From Cruorifilaria tuberocauda (lineage: Eukaryota; Nematoda; Chromadorea; Rhabditida; Onchocercidae), in NCBI GenBank assembly GCA_013365365.1, contig JABVXU010000102.1, positions 1 through 64,000 on the forward strand: DNA of 64,000 nt, in the 5' to 3' direction. Made by a program: the position numbers and the translations under genes. This document shows, piece after piece, positions 1 through 12,953 of the stretch; position 1 is the stretch's first letter, and every line of letters starts with the position of its first letter. The notes beneath the pieces were generated by a model. That model saw only the letters and a list, made by a program, of their open reading frames with translations, was not told the DNA's origin and did no database searches.

Positions 1-3000
1 ATGTGAAGGTGTCCAGTCAAAGTCAAATAAATTATTTGTCTGTAAATTCCAAATTCAGAAACTTTTACGGCAATTATTGATTCGTCAAATCAAGTGTTAT
101 CTGAAAAATCAACTCTTAAAAGATAGTGTAGAAATTTTTTTCCTCAAAACTTAAATTTTATTTGTTCAAAGTGTTCAGTAATTTGCTCAGTGTTAAATGC
201 CTATGGTTTAATGCCACGGTTCTCAAGTATTCCTTAGAAAAGCAATAGATTGCTGAGAATAAAAAATAATTAGCATCAGATTTTCAATCATTATCACTTT
301 TCAACCTTGCATTTAAAATATTTAAGGCCAACCTGTGCAATTTTCTGCAATCTTTCGATTGCAATAATGTGAAATTCAAATTCATTTGCTATACGCTTGA
401 TATATTACACACATTTAAGAGAGATGTGGAACGCTGCTTTCTAGTGCCTTCCAGCGACGTTTAATCAGCATTTTCTTGATATACTACTAATATTGGATTC
501 ATTTCTTGAAATTGAGCCAATGATAATATTAAATATGAGAAATCCAATAATACATGCCTTTAACTTCTACGTAAAAAGTTTATTGCTTTGCATAAAATAC
601 TGCTTAAGATTAATTTATATACTTCCTTAACGTCATATCGTCATAGATGATTTCATTTTAGCAAATATTTCCGGAAGGTTCTGAAGCACTTATTAATATA
701 AGTAAGCGTATAAGTTCTCAAGAAAAAGTTGGAGAGATAAGTATTCATGCAGCAATTTTTTTTTGAAATGAGTAACTAAAGATCCGGAATCTCCGTTGAG
801 ATAAATGTATGGGACGATCTTTTCTCCCTTATGACTCCATTCGTCGATAATATCTTTCAGAAATAATGTATAAATAAAACAATATATATCCTTTATTTTA
901 ACTGATTTTATTAGATAGAAATCCAAGCTGAGCTTAAAATGAATAGACTGATACAGATGACATAGAAAAAGCCAACTGATGGTATTGCAGATCTGGAAAA
1001 AAAACGCTTCGAAAAATTAAGACTACACGACAACCAAATTTTGTTATGGCTCATTCGGTCAGGAAAATACAAACAAATTTAATAAGAAACTAACGCGAAT
1101 GCCTGACACCGATTTCATCAATTGTTTCACTTCTTTCAAACAAACCAAAATTTGCATTGGTATAACCAAAATGAAGCAAAATAGTGCATAGAAGTAAATT
1201 ATAAGACTGGAATTAAGTTGTGTAGGAAGATGACTGTCCGAATTTCGTTATTTAAGAAAGAGAATTCTAGTTTAACCTGAAGCTTCAATCACATAAATAA
1301 AATTTTTGAAGCTAAAATTTACTTAGATTTGATTAATATTAGTTTTATAAATTGAAAAAAAGTAATATATTCATTATTCAACTTCATCTTCGCTAAAGCT
1401 ATTTAATTCAGAGGCACACCTTGAATTAATGAAAAGCAATAAAAAAAATGAAATGGAAAAACTCAAACTACATGTAATAGAAATATGTTTATCAAAACCG
1501 ACAGCAGAAAGCATATAAAGAAAGATGACAAGTTCAAGACTTATTTTTTCGATATTTTATATAAACATTCTAGTTCAAATAGATGTAAAATCTAATAAAT
1601 CAATTACTTATTATTAGTGCCATAATATTTAATATCAACTTAGTAATACAGTAGTAAATATTTTCTATTGCAATAACATATGCTTTAAAATAGTAAATAT
1701 TGTTTTGACCTGTTGTTTCCTATCGTCCCAATCATTCTCAATAGTTTTGAAAAACAAGTATCTGCATCATCAAAGACGAATATTTCCTTTTCATTCAATA
1801 TATTTTCATATGTATCATTCCAAGGATTGATTTATTTTCTTTTGATAGTTGCAAAACAGTTGTAGATTGTCCTGCGACTTTAGCATTTCAAATAGGAAAA
1901 AATCTTGACAAATGATTTGAATATTTTAGGAAAATCTGTTTGAATAGTAATTAAAAATTCTTAAATATTTGTTTCAACCAAGCAAATTCTGACATCGAAG
2001 ATCTCCAGAAATTACATTCAGCAATATTACGGTTCTAATATCCATACTTGACCGGTAAATCTGCATTTTTCATTCTGTTCAATGATTCTTCATTTCCTCT
2101 TTTCATCCCGAACACTCTTTCAGAATCTGTCTTGAAATGAATAAACAAAAAAATATTTTGGTAAGCTTTAATAACGAAACTGTAAGTTTTCTCAACACAG
2201 GATATCCACATTTCATCTCACAAATGAAATGATATTAAGTTGTATCACCGTCGACTTTAAATCAGTCTCGAATAAGGGTATCATTCAAATTAGATGCTCT
2301 TTCATCTTGTTTTTCCTCATCAATTTTTTCATTTTCGTCAAAATATTCTAAAGCGAACTGCAAAAAAACAAAGGAATGAATAGAGAATGTAAAAAGAGCA
2401 TTAGAGATAAGGGATGTCATATCTAATTCATGATTTACCGATCTTTATTATGTATCATTCCTTGCATTTTTTAGTTGGATATTTCACAAGCTTGAAAACC
2501 GATACAAACTCCGACAAAAAAAGCTTTGCTAGTATCAGTTAATTCCTAAATGATTACTATTTGCACGCTACATGATGCCACGCAATTCTACATTGTTTGT
2601 ATGGCTCACTTCTTTGGCAGAGAAAACATTTCGTTGTTGCTAAAATTAACTTTAGGCATCTTCATGAATCGCTCGCAAATAAGGCCAAAAATATGGACTA
2701 CGTGATTTATGGGATTCTTTTCCTTTTTTTTAACATGATACGATTCTCTGTGGGCTAACATACTGCATAAATTAAAGCTCTAAATTTTGATTAGTATGTA
2801 AAGTAAAAAGACGAAAATTTGATTGGTATAAGTAGAAATTCTTTCTTCTCTTCGTCGAATCTCGCTGTAGAAATAATAGCAAGTTAATTTCGTATCAACC
2901 ATTTAAATACTACGAAATTTCTACTTGTTTGGCAAGTTAAACTTCTTTTGAGTCTAAAGCATTTTAAAAACATCAGTCATGATAGTAATTATCAGTACAT

Positions 3001-3177
3001 ACCTTCAAAATAAAATTGATTGAAAACATGAAAGTTATTTGATTTTTGCTCGAAACCTATAAGTTTAAGAATTATCACAAAAACTTGAGAATATAAATTA
3101 TATTTCAGAAGAATTCCATTAAATTCCTCAAATAATCCTTCATGAAAATTAAAAACTTAGTCAGCGTTTCATACAAG
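1..3177. other. Gene-poor AT-rich region
   Basis: No open frame here is longer than chance would allow, and none shows a splice-consistent exon or a recognisable domain. Stops are dense in all frames. A small imperfect inverted repeat (11-bp arms near 2830-2840 and 2916-2926) is the only structure noticed. It is treated as intergenic DNA. Confidence 0.6.
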
Positions 3178-3181
3178 CAGT

Positions 3182-3517
3182 TAGCTAACTGCCATTTTGT
3201 TGCTATTAGCTTTAGCTTTCCAAAATTTTAGTAGCGACTAACTGAAAAACACTAGAAAATAAGCGTTCCTATCTTTTTTCCTTCAAATACCCATTACCAA
3301 AATTGAAATTTAATATCTTGCCGCAAATCAATTGTCGTTCATAATTTTATCCCAGTACTGCGCTAAACCTTTGTCGTGAAACTCTAACAATTCGTTGGAT
3401 TGGCTGGAAAGTTACCGGAGAAATAAGCTATTATTATTTTTCATAAATATAAATTTGAGGAAATCATACGGGATAATGAAAGAATTTGCTGCATAGCAAC
3501 AAAATGGCAGTTAGCTA
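3182..3517. mobile_element. MITE-like element with 25-bp terminal inverted repeats
   Basis: The bases at 3182-3206 are the exact reverse complement of 3493-3517, giving perfect 25-bp arms that enclose about 286 bp with no coding capacity. The outermost dinucleotides are TA on both sides. The element can therefore be read as 3184-3515 flanked by a TA target duplication, the usual signature of Tc1/mariner-derived MITEs. The left end lies inside a 14-bp perfect palindrome (3178-3191). No transposase is present, so any movement would have depended on an enzyme encoded elsewhere. The family assignment is inference; the inverted repeat is seen directly. Confidence 0.6.
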
Positions 3518-3519
3518 GT

Positions 3520-3611
3520 TTGGTATCGATGTCTTGCAGATCATAACATGGCTTAAATAGGATACATTGGTATCGATGTCTTGCAGATCATAACATGGCT
3601 TAAATAGGATA
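3520..3611. repeat. 47-bp tandem duplication (two copies)
   Basis: Two adjacent copies with a 47-base period (3520-3566 and 3567-3611) are essentially identical along their whole length. The array begins three bases after the right inverted repeat of the MITE-like element. No coding role is seen. Confidence 0.85.
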
Positions 3612-6600
3612 AAAGATGTTTTAAAAATTAGAAAAAAAGAATTTCTATTTTCAGTAATATTTCAACAGTTTCTTTGCAGAAATTAAAACATAATAAACAA
3701 AAGTACTCAATCCTGCAAATATACTATTTTATATTATTCATTTACTATTTATCAAAACAATTTTCAGTGGATAATATTTCATTTTTTCAAACGGAGTTTA
3801 ATCTTTCTTTCATTTTGAATTGATGTTTCTTAAGGTGAAATATCCATATTTTTTCCATATCATTTAGTCTCTTTTGTGCCAAATAATGTATTAGCTGGTC
3901 GAAATGTCCTAGACTATAAAACATACACAAAAAAGTAAAGTTTGTTTACCTGCTTAGTGAAGTAATGAATACAGTATTATTATGATTGTTAGGAAATCTG
4001 TGCAGACCATTAGGTTGAATTTATTGACTAGAAGGAAAAGAGGCAGCGCATCCGGAAAAGAAGGAGATTTTCTTTCCAAGCTTCTTGAACGAATAAATAA
4101 TGAATAACATGCACCAGACTACCGCTGAAAATGTAGTGATACTCTAAGAATGTGTGTGGAAAGTGTGCATGTGGAAAGCACGGGTAAACACGTGATAATG
4201 TCTTCAAGTTATAGGTACTAATCAGTGAGTTGCCCATATATAATTGTCTAGTGTTTGCTGTTTTTTTACAGCTTCCTTCTAGAATCAAATAAATTTGGAA
4301 TTCTAAAATACCAGTTCAGAAACCTTAACTATTCTCAGATCCCCCAAACACTACGCTACAAAAAATGGCATTTAAATTTGATGCACTCGATTTCCGACAT
4401 TGGTGTCGGGTAGAATGGTTAGAGGATGATTCGTCCAGAAATGAGGTCAATTTGGAGTTGGTTTTCTTGCTTCACTATTAAAACTCATCACTTTTATTGA
4501 ACAGTGTAATAATACTTCCAATTTTTTCGGAAAAAATGAGACAGGACGCTTCAATTAAAACTATCCTAGAGCCGCTTATAGTTGTTATAGAAAGAGTGTC
4601 AGGATTGAAATAATCTCCTTAGGAAACTATTTGCAAAAAACGATAATCAAATGGTCTTTTATTCCAAGTTATATCGTTAGTCGTAAATCGTATTTCTAAA
4701 ATGATCTTTCATATTGTAGTTGCGATTGTATTTGCTTCAGTTTGTATTTACGATTGTGCTGGTTTTCAGTTGAGCCGGTTCTTTGTTCTCTTACTTTCTT
4801 TCCTTAATCTCTACCGTTATTGGCGGTACAGAATAAGTTTGACAACCGGTAAGTTGATATGTTATCAGAACTGGATACGCCGGAATGCCGCGACATACGT
4901 GAACCTATTAAACTAATTGTGCTTTTTTTCTTTGGTTAAGTTTCATACTGTTAACATATGGCGTGGTAAATGCAGAATGAATTCATGAGGAAATTACAAG
5001 TACATTTTGTTAAAATATAAAATATAAAAAAACTTGACTAAAGAGCAGTTCATTTGCCTCTGCATTTGCAGAGAGCATTATAGCAATTTTTTTTTGATTT
5101 TGACACCAATAAATGTGGAGTGTATCCCATGATTTTTTTTAGGATAAAAGTTCCTATGATTTAATTAATGGATGATGATAGCGACGTGCATTTCAATGTA
5201 AAAGTTCGCGCGTAATCATGACTGGATTCAACTAATTAATAATCAGCTAAAAGTAATACTTTATTTGTATTTCATTCTATGTTTTTATTCTGGGTTATCG
5301 AATTTGTTTTACATTGCAGAATACCGTTTTCTGAATGACTTAAAGATACCTCTTTGATTCCTTCAGTTATTTTTTTTTATTATAAATACCTTGCAGATTC
5401 CTATTTTCAGTTGTTACTTTCATGTGTATATTCGCATTTAGCGATGTTGTCAGACATATCAGAAAGTGATTGCACCTCCATATTCGAACTTGAAGATTTA
5501 TTTCCATACGTGCAACTGCGAATTAATTATCCAATGGTATTGCATTGCTCAGGATTGATTTCTTTCTAATTTTTCTTCTTTTTTGTGGAACCGTGAATTG
5601 TTATGGTATATTGCTCAGAACATAATCACGAATATATTTGCTGTTTTTCTTTCGTGAACAGTGTTTTTGCATTGTTGGCAGGTTTTCCTTTTTGCAATTC
5701 GTATATTCCAATTTAGTTTTATCAGGATGTTTCTTTTCTCGTGTGTTCTGTTTCATATTGTTAGGAAAAGATTGATAAAAACCTTCAGTTTGATTTTCTT
5801 CTGAATTTATGCTTTACTGCTTTCAAAACGATCGGGAAGCAGTTAAGTGATTCTGCAGCACAGTATCTATTCAGTGATCTGTAACTTTTCCTGAAAAGGT
5901 TTAGTGTTTAATCTTACTACACATTTTCATTTTACTATTGCCGTCCCTCTTTGGTTTAATTTTTCATTTTTCAACTATCATTCTTGTATTGTGTATAAAA
6001 TCATTTGTTATCATATCTAGTAATAGTTAAATGGGCGCGTCATTCTCTTTTTGGAGAACCAGAGAAATCTTATGTAACTGCAGTCGCTTGCTTGATTGCA
6101 GTGTGTTTTAAAAGTGTTGGATTTTCAAGACATTTTTGAATGTTTTAACATTGGATGTACTTTTTTAATTCCCTTGCTGAGAAGTGTATTATTGTGTTTT
6201 TTTTTTTTATTTTCAATCATTTGACTATTTGGCATGACTTCTGTGTATATTTTAGCCCCTATTTTCATTCCCGTACTGTTTGAAAATTTGTTCTGCTTCG
6301 TGCTTCGATAAATGGTTTTTATGGCTTTCTTATTATACCAATCTTCAATGGCTAAGCTTCCTCTTTTCTCATGCATTTGTGCCTGCTAGTTGTAAAGTTC
6401 TCAGTGCTTGCGAGAATTTCGAAGGCTAACTTCCATGAATTTTTATTTGAAAGCCATGACTTTAACTTGACTTTGATTAACTTTTGAAAAATCGAGATAA
6501 TTGGTGAAAGTTTTCAAAAATGATTTGGCAGGGCTGACTTCTTGCATTTTGTATTTTTACATTTTGAAACCTGACTAATGCATTAAGTGCGGATTTTTCA

Positions 6601-6752
6601 CTTAAATTTGGATAAGAAGATTCAGACATAATAGCTCATTGGGCGTAGGGGAATTTCAATTTGAGTTCCATTTGTGAGGTAGTGTGGCATGAGATTAAGT
6701 GATGGTTTGTGATTCTGCTGTCAATAAAAATATTTGTATTTTTTTATTGCAG
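3612..6752. other. Intergenic region; one possible but unlinked exon
   Basis: This stretch is mostly stop-rich AT DNA. The open frame at 4701-4848 (+) starts with a hydrophobic leader-like segment and ends at a strong donor (GTAAGT at 4849), and 5411-5535 (+) is bounded by an acceptor and a donor. Neither shows a known domain. They are discussed in the findings and not called as genes. Confidence 0.5.
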
Positions 6753-6802
6753 TTATAATACCGTCAGTTACTTTTATCGCTGCGGTTAGCCAAGCTCGTG
6801 CA

Positions 6803-9218
6803 ATGCAAAGGTTGATCTTTTACTCACTGTTTTATTTCACTGTTTTGTTTGATCATGTCATAAGGCTTAAGAGTCACATTATCAGTCTTCCGTGATTGGT
6901 GAGATACAATTTGATTTTATTTGTGTCAGTTTTGCAATCTTAAATCCTCAACTTCAAACGTACTGAGAAGTCAGTGTATCATGTGCTGACTTCTAATTCG
7001 TTTCCCTGTCAGATTGATATGCAACTACAATTGAACATATTCGCTAGTGATTTCATTAAGATGCTGGTGATCTGAAAACACTGTTTTATAAAGTGAAGAT
7101 GTTTGTCTTGCAACATAGCTTATATCAGTGTTGCATGTATGTAATTTATTAATTTCAGATATCTATTTATGAATGCTTGGGTTATGCTGCTATTGATGCG
7201 ATCTGCTTACGCAGAACATAAGTGTGTTTGGGTACATGGCACCGTACATTGTCATAAGGATCCTTCAAAAAATTTGAATGTTGAGGTACGAGTTTATGAT
7301 CGAGATGGAATATCATTTATCAAGATTATTGATCCAGATGATTTGATGGGGTTAGTTATAGACTTCAGCCATCTTTACTTCAAAATAATTCTGTAAAATG
7401 TCCGTTCAAACAACTGTGGTACTGATATTCATGCGGCAAGAATCACTTGAAAAGTCAGCGATGGATCATATTTCATTCTTAAATGTTTTTTCAGTTTATT
7501 TTGCATGGTTGACTAATCTTTCTGTACTTTCGCTACAGCTTTATTCTATTATGATCAATGGCGCTTTAAACCATTTCAAAATTTGGGCTTCGTCTCGTAG
7601 CATTTGAGGGATGGAAATGAGAGGGTAGATGACTTTTGAACATTTGATTGGATAATGTTAAAAATTAGTCTAACTGTGAGAATTTTGCAATAAAGAGGAA
7701 CAAATTTGTGCAACCGGTCATACGAGCAAGGTTTCGTAGAGGTTCTTCACTTGTTTGCAGTTTTGGTTACTGAAAATTAGATAAAGTAAAATAGTCTGTG
7801 CGTTTCACTAGGGAGGATGCGCTGCTATTAATCGACGTCTAAATTATGTGGGAGTTGAATTGGCGATAGTTGTCATATCGATTTTGAGGTCTCGTTTCAT
7901 TTGTCTGAATAATACCTTTTGCTCTTGCAGACATTTTCTAAACCTTTTTTGGTATGGGGAAGTGCCGCTGATCTCCGCAAATTTCATTTTATAATAACGC
8001 AAGAAGTATGCAGTGTCTCTGTTTCCAGGATCTCCATATATGGGATTCATCTGTTGTATCCTTACGTTTGTGAAGTTCCGTCACTTATTCTTGGTAATGT
8101 TTACTGGTTTTCTACCTCCATTTCCTCACCAAAACAGGTGCAAAATCTCAGCTCAGGAAATTTTATTATTGCATTTAATTCGTAAACATATTACCAACAT
8201 CGTGTCTCCTTGCAGAAATAAACTCGTTTTTGTGTAAATGTGTTCCATTAGCTGTATCGCTTAACCGCATATTCCTGCTTATGCAAATGATTGATGATTA
8301 TTTTTGTAAATTCTTATAATGTTAGTCTTTGAAATTCATATCATATTTGTCTATGATATATCGAATGTCATTTCTAACGGAAATGACTTGACTGTTGAAA
8401 TCTTGTCAGTCATTTCTGAAGTTTTTCTATGGCTCCTGTTCTTCATGGATGATCTATTCCAATTCTGACATGTAGATCAACTTGAATTTAAATGAAAATT
8501 GAACCAGAAAACGACCATGAAAGCGATGAATGAGCGTATGATATTTCTCATATTATGAAAAGAAAATTTATCATGTAATGGGATCAGATAAAACGTATGA
8601 TTTGCTGATATCATAATTCGCTGCACTAGCGTTAAAAAGCACATCTTGCAAAAATATGAGGCATTTATTGATCTTTGTATAGGGAAAGTGATTATTATTT
8701 CTTTTGATTTACAACTTCTAATTGCTAATTTCTTTTATATATTGAGGACGCTATATTGAGAAGTTTGACGCTTTTGGGTCCTTAAAAACGTTGCAGTACC
8801 TTGCTACGCTGTTTGTAGTGTTCAGCATAGCCAACATGTAAATAATCTTTAAATAAAGTTTGTTGATATGGAGCCATGATAATGCAGTAATTTGAGTTAT
8901 GAATGCAAAAAATTTTCATTTCTTTCTTTTCCTGTTAAAAACATTTAATTTTAGTTATTTAGGGTGACGTTCACAAACGAAGACGGCTCGTTCCAGTTAG
9001 ATGGATGTGGAGAAGATATTAATTGGATTCCTGGTATTCCAAACTATCCGGAACCCTATTTGCAAATATTGCATTATTGCAACAGCCAGATGGGTGAAAT
9101 TATAAGGCTACCACCTTTTAAAATTTTCGTGCCAAGGACATATGAAATCGGCACAATTGATCTCGACTTTCCGACTCAAATTTCACTTGCAGAAAATGAT
9201 ACCAAATTGATAAATTAG
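6803..9218 (+). CDS. Transthyretin-like (TTR/TTL) family secreted protein
   Basis: This is a small secreted protein of the nematode transthyretin-like family, whose members form a beta-sandwich domain and act extracellularly, for example as cell-corpse bridging factors or abundant secreted products of parasites. Exons that keep phase are 6803-6810, 7159-7350 and 8963-9218, giving 151 residues with stop TAG at 9216-9218, the usual family size. The first 20 or so residues (MQRYLFMN...SAYA) make a good signal peptide. The mature part shows the family pattern GTVHCHK, then VEVRVYDRD, DPDDLMG at the long intron, NEDGSFQLDG, YPEPYLQILHYC and YEIGTIDLDF. The cysteines of HKC, VHC, DGC and HYC are present. 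An acceptor at 6751-6752 (TTGCAG) lies 50 bases before the ATG and could receive the spliced leader. Alternatively translation starts at the ATG at 7169, ten bases after the acceptor at 7157-7158, with a shorter leader (145 residues). Intron 2 is about 1.6 kb. The exact TTR subgroup cannot be told. Confidence 0.88.
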
Positions 9219-12200
9219 CTGTATAGGTTTTATATGTAACGCTCGTGAAATTTACTATTATTCAAGTAATCATTTGAAATTTAACGTAAATCATACTTGT
9301 ATCCACTTCGAGCTGCTTTCCTCCTCTTTTTTTAGTACACTTTTGAAATAGAAGACCATAAAGATACTAAGCAAGTCAAAACTTAGAGTTACAACTGATT
9401 TTTAGTATCTTTGCAAGTAATATCTTGCTTTTTTATTTTTTTTCTCAAAATGATAATGATAATTCTTAATTTCATGCCTATCTTCTTCATGCATTACTTA
9501 TATGATCCGTTGAACTGCAGTTCGACTCGTTTTTCATGTTACATACTTTTCATTTGAAAGTTTTTGTTTCAGGTACAAATATAAAATTGGTACTTTGATT
9601 ATCTATCGTCTTTGAAACATTCTGATAAAAGAGAAAAGATTCTTATTCTATTAGAATCAATTAAAAGCTGGATCAAAGTCCAGTTTTGTTTCAGCAACAT
9701 TTTCGCAAGTTTTATTGGTAACGACAATACAAAGTTCTCTCGAAACTTTGTATAGAGGCGATAATCACATTCGATTTACCCATTATCGGAATAGCTATTC
9801 AATTTCAGTCCTATAATAACAAGTGAATGATAGGAAGGCTTTTTTCTGATAGCTTGGTAGTGCTGCATTTCACGATATGTTCATCTTTATTACATATTAG
9901 CATTTGCTTTTCATTTTCTATCACTATTACATTGCTATATTGCTTAGTGCTGCTGTTATGCTTTTTCTTATACCTACGATCAACTGTAGAGATGTTATTT
10001 TTTCTATCTGATTACTCATAAATCAGTTTGTAAAGCTGCTCATTTTCTCTTGAGTTCCTTAATCTCGATGATGAACATTGCTCATTATTTCACCATTGCA
10101 AAATACTATTAGAAAATATTTTGTTTAAAACGCCAGTTAGAGGAGTCATGTTTTTATGGTGAGTTTACAACAGGATATAATATAAATCCTTTGTGATTAG
10201 TTCGATAGTAAATGAATGTTAGGCGGTTAATATCAGGACCGACATCCTGAACAACGAGAGATGAGCAGCATTGTTGATTATTTCTCCCGAAGTTGGACAG
10301 AGCTGTCGGTCATTATTGAGCAGAGGAATGACTTTTAAACCATGATTCCATGGTTCAACTTTTAATTTTTTATGTGCTAAAACAAAAAATTATGGAATGG
10401 TATCCATTAAGTGGAGTTGTAATGGGGATCGAAATTGTTGTCTTTCAGAAACAACACATTCATTAGATTCCTCTCTGTACGACTTATGTATACCTGACAG
10501 TCCGGAATGTGGAGACTTGATGGTAGTAATTCAGGAATAGCATTTCTCATCTGGGATTTAGTGTGTTTCCTAAAATGTCTTAGATATATTACAATTATTA
10601 GTTAATCAAGAACTTGAGCACTGGATGAATAGTTGAAAGTCAGTGACATGAATTTCAGGAGGCTGGTTTGACGTCCTAACTGCATTTGACGTATTGCTAG
10701 CGGGGAGCGGACTATATTGAATGACGGAATAGGAGGTTCTTGTACTTTTATAAAACATTTCTATCGAAGAAAAATATATGAAATTATGAGGTTTGGGAAC
10801 TCTCTACTACCATCGTAAAGTTTTTGCTGCGTTAAAGACTGAACTTATCTTTTTTCGATATTTGTACTGTCGTGATATTAATCATTTCGGTATGATTTTC
10901 AGATTTGTTCCACTATGCTTGGGTAGACTAAAAAATTTTCTGCACTGGAATGCTATCATTTTGCATTCAATTCATTTAAGTTTAACTTTTGGCATTTTGA
11001 CCTTCAAGTTTAAGTGATACTTATTCCTAGTTTCATTTCTACCACACGTACTAACGGATAGATGTAAGAATCAAATTTTCGTTTTAAAACACAAATTTTC
11101 ACCTCTTTCACATTTATTGTGAATCAAGATGACCGAACAGTGAGCGAAAGTTCTGTTCCAGTTGAAAGATCAAATAAACTGATGACACTTATATGTGTGA
11201 ACAAGTTAACAGTTGGCACTATATGGTAAATATACTTATTGTAAATAATGTAGTCACAACTATTTTGCTGCACCAAAAACATTATCAGCTTATTTTCACC
11301 TTTGTAATTGGCAAGTTTCTTTTCCTTCCGTAGTTATTTCATGTTTAGATGTTCTTTGTTATCCATATTTCTGATATCGATTTATCGTGAATAAATAGCT
11401 CTTCTTTTGTTAAGGAAGTGACATAGCAGAAAATATTTTTGGATTATTTTTATCTATGAGATTCCATTTGATGACAGCTGTCGGACCAAGATTTGAATCA
11501 GAATCTACAGAATGTTGTCGTTAAATGCAACAGTTTATGAGTGGGCACAATAATTTGTTCATGGAATTAGTCAACATTAATTTTCATGTTTTTTAAGAGC
11601 AGTAAAATAAATATTTCAATAGTACCGATTAGCAGATTTAGCCTCTGGTTTGTTGTCTATGTGTATGTCCGAATAACGCTAAGTTGGGCTACAGTAGAGG
11701 GAACATCGAAAATGATGTAATTGGGCATTAAAATTTGTGGATATACTCTCTCGTTAAATCTTTGTGTATTGGCATTATAGAAACATAGTTGATATCGTTT
11801 TAACAATTTTAACTGTTTTGCTCATTTTAAAAAGTGCTTATACATTAATGTTTAGCAGTTTGTTTTGGAAGTAGACAGGGAGAGAAGAGTGTTTATAAAG
11901 AAGTTTGCTAATGTCGCAACAAGTATCATTTTATTTAAAAACAAGTTTGATAACTGGAGGTGACAGTATGCTTCTTCCTATTGCCTGATGTTTTCTCAAA
12001 CATGTGCAGCGAGTATCTATAGCGTTGTCTGCTCTTTAATTACGTTATATAAATTTTTAGAATCAATTACATTATCAGGATTGCTATCCTCAGCAGCATC
12101 ACAATGCGAATTGGACCATTTTTCGATCTGCAGGTTAGCTTAGTTGTGTAACTTTTTTATTGGACCTATCCTAACAAAGAATTTCTAGCTTTCAACGCTT

Positions 12201-12925
12201 TATTTCCACTTTTGCTATCCTTCTATTTGGAGCAATTTTACCTCCATTAGTTTGAGTGGCATCATATTATATTACTTTCTCTTTGAAATATATACTCCTC
12301 CGGTTCTAGCTTCCAGCTTGAAAGAGCATTGTATTTTACAGTACTCTAAGTTATTTGATTTGCACTTGCCTTTCAATATTTACTTTCTACTCCACGTATT
12401 GTAAAAGCTCTCAGCAAAGCAAAGGAATGCACTGAAGATTAGAAATTTTTGTGCGTCACTTTAATACAACAGTTCTGTTAGAACATGTTTCTATTATATT
12501 TTCCGTAGTCGCTTATTTGATTTTAGATTAAAAAAAAGGGAATGACATTAGGGATTCTTCTGATCCTGACATCTTTTTCTTACCTGTAAAGCACGATCTG
12601 AGTAAAGCTTAAAACATTCGTAATAACAGAGAATAGTGTGACGGGCATACCATTTTGTCTGCACTGCTACCCCTTAATCTTATCCAAGATGACGCACTTA
12701 ATAATGTGCAACCACTATTGGCAGTTTCTTTATTCACTTTCTTAGAAATTTAATGCTTTAGTACAACTAAAATTCCTGTCATTTTGTTGCAACGTCATTT
12801 TGTTCCTGTCATTTTGTTTCAAAGAAGTTCTGCATATGTTTCCTGAAATTACTGCTGGACCTGGCGTGGTTAATGTTCTCTTTAATTTCTTTTTTAAATT
12901 TTTTTTTAAACCAATGGATTTTCAG
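9219..12925. other. Intergenic region between the TTR gene and PAPS synthetase
   Basis: Nothing coding is supported here. The open frames at 9827-10021 and 10793-11017 are hydrophobic, low-complexity translations of T-rich DNA without family resemblance or consistent splice sites. A short imperfect repeat containing the core TCATTTTGTT occurs three times within 12775-12825. The region should hold the TTR 3' UTR and the PAPS synthetase promoter, but neither element is recognisable. Confidence 0.55.
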
Positions 12926-12953
12926 TTTAAAGCTTCTGTTTAATACGCTATAT

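Noticed and set aside
5411..5535. Acceptor/donor-bounded open segment that could be an exon between 4848 and 6753
   Set aside because: Its phase does not connect to the TTR exons or to the 4701-4848 segment, and it has no domain.
12775..12825. Three copies of TCATTTTGTT resembling the inner part of the MITE end
   Set aside because: The match to the 25-bp inverted repeat is only about ten bases and lacks a partner arm, so it is not called as a second element.
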